Assembly: GCA_929200455.1 (NCBI GenBank)
Contig: CAKMZR010000007.1
Span: forward strand, 6,976-20,835
DNA length: 13,860 bases
Reading direction: 5' to 3'
Origin: an uncultured Alphaproteobacteria bacterium
GTDB taxonomy: Bacteria; Pseudomonadota; Alphaproteobacteria; CAKMZR01
The notes below the pieces were generated by a model that saw nothing but the letters and a program-made list of their open reading frames with translations, did no database searches and had not been told where the DNA came from. Below are positions 13,002-13,860 of this stretch, piece by piece (within the stretch, counting starts at the first letter, position 1; each line of letters opens with the position of its first letter). Made by a program: the position numbers and the translations under genes.

Positions 13002-13860
13002 ATGGTTTCTTTGCGTACCCTCTTTCTTCCCCTTCTCGCCCTTCTCACCCTCTTCGTTGCTCATGCCGAAGAAGCTCATGCCGAAGAAGAAGGTGTCAAT
13101 ATCTACAGCTACAGAAAAGCCTACCTCCTCGAACCCGTCCTTGAAGCCTTCACCAAAGAAACCGGGATACCCACTTCCGTTGTCTATGCCAAAAGTGGCC
13201 TCATCTCACGACTCAAAAGTGAAGGCAAAAACTCTCCTGCTGACCTCATCGTCGCCCCGAGTTTTGACGTCCTCAAACAAGCCATCTCCCACAAAGTCAC
13301 CCAAGAATTCCCCAAAAGCATCGTCCCGGAGAATCTACCCAAGTGGCTTTATGACGAAAAAAATCTTCAGTGGATCTCTCTTAGCATCCGATCGCGGGTG
13401 ATCTTTGCCTCTCGCGACCGTGTCAAAGCGGGCTCCGTCTCCTCTTATGACGACCTCGCAGACCCCAAATTCAAAGGAAAAGTCTGCTTGAGAACCGGAC
13501 TCCATCCCTACAACCTTAGCCTCTTTTCCGAATACTACGCCCTCAACGGATACGAAGCCACCCGCGACTTCCTCTCCAAACTCAAAAACAATCTCGCCAG
13601 AAGACCCCAAGGCAATGACCGCGACCAACTTCGTGCCATCAGCAACGGCACTTGCGACCTCGCCCTTGTCAATAGCTACTACTACCTCATCATGAACGAT
13701 GGCAGCGACGAACAACGGGCCGTCGTCGAAAAAATCTATCCCATCACACCCAAAGCCCTACCCCTAGAAACCCACGTCAATATCTCCGGTGCCGTTCTCG
13801 CCAAATGGGCTCCTCACAAAGAAAATGCCCTGAAACTCATCGCCTTCATGCTGAGACCCA
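13002..13860 (+). CDS. Periplasmic ferric-iron ABC transporter substrate-binding protein, 3'-truncated by the window
   Basis: The frame is open for 286 codons to the right edge and has no stop, so the C-terminus (usually about 50-60 more residues) is missing. The signal peptide is MVSLRTLFLPLLALLTLFVAHA with cleavage at AHA (20-22), or at a second AHA at 25-27. The mature part begins VNIYSYRKAYLLEPVLEAFTKETGI, typical of FbpA/FutA proteins, followed by DLIVAPSFDVL and LADPKFKGKVCLRTG. NSYYYL at 225-230 carries the tyrosine pair that binds Fe(III) in this family, and Tyr36 or Tyr38 of IYSYR would be further ligands. Such proteins deliver iron to an ABC permease in the inner membrane; the permease and ATPase genes are not in the window and may follow. 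A 25-bp palindrome upstream suggests control by a metal-sensing repressor. Family is secure, Fe(III) specificity likely. Homologues are called fbpA, futA or afuA; I leave the symbol open. Confidence 0.93.
   Translation, partial: MVSLRTLFLPLLALLTLFVAHAEEAHAEEEGVNIYSYRKAYLLEPVLEAFTKETGIPTSVVYAKSGLISRLKSEGKNSPADLIVAPSFDVLKQAISHKVTQEFPKSIVPENLPKWLYDEKNLQWISLSIRSRVIFASRDRVKAGSVSSYDDLADPKFKGKVCLRTGLHPYNLSLFSEYYALNGYEATRDFLSKLKNNLARRPQGNDRDQLRAISNGTCDLALVNSYYYLIMNDGSDEQRAVVEKIYPITPKALPLETHVNISGAVLAKWAPHKENALKLIAFMLRP
13059..13088. repeat. 15-bp in-frame tandem duplication at the signal-peptide cleavage site
   Basis: GCTCATGCCGAAGAA occurs twice without a gap (13059-13073, 13074-13088), encoding AHAEE-AHAEE. 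Each copy contains an A-x-A signal-peptidase site, so the protein has two consecutive possible cleavage points. Confidence 0.85.

Overview
The window looks like an ordinary chromosomal housekeeping segment of an alphaproteobacterium. This rests mainly on the order mutY - DUF721/dciA - dsbA-like gene, which is familiar from that class, and on the type-2 isopropylmalate synthase. I cannot fix the order or genus. Genes are tightly packed, mostly with strong Shine-Dalgarno sites and gaps of tens of bases. The whole + strand is rich in C and A and poor in G, both in genes read from it and in genes read from the other strand, so the minus strand is probably the leading strand of replication.

Layout, left to right. 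The first 96 bases are the start of a minus-strand gene that reads like hemB (porphobilinogen synthase) and runs off the left edge. To its right, also on the minus strand, lie lepA (back-translocating GTPase EF4) and mutY (adenine glycosylase). Two plus-strand genes follow, divergent from mutY and overlapping by an ATGA: a DciA/DUF721-family protein and an exported DsbA-like thioredoxin-fold protein. They converge on a long minus-strand cluster transcribed from about 12600 leftward: yajC, secD, secF (accessory complex of the Sec translocon), an MFS transporter, a MutT-like Nudix hydrolase, leuA (type 2), xseA (exonuclease VII large subunit), and a previously unlisted 59-residue membrane protein just after xseA. 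At the right end a 401-base divergent intergenic region, holding a nearly perfect 25-bp palindrome, leads into a plus-strand gene for a periplasmic ferric-iron binding protein (FbpA/FutA type), cut by the right edge.

Functional themes are protein export and envelope folding (YajC-SecD-SecF, DsbA-like), oxidative DNA damage and repair (MutY, the MutT-like enzyme, XseA), leucine synthesis (LeuA), translation (LepA), haem synthesis (HemB) and iron uptake (FbpA). No mobile element, CRISPR array, tRNA or rRNA was seen.

I did not find a convincing new multi-gene system. The most interesting items are small: the unlisted 59-residue membrane ORF, the palindrome ahead of the iron-binding protein, a GGGTGA-repeat tract between leuA and xseA able to form G-quadruplexes, a duplicated signal-peptidase site in FbpA, and the extreme strand asymmetry.
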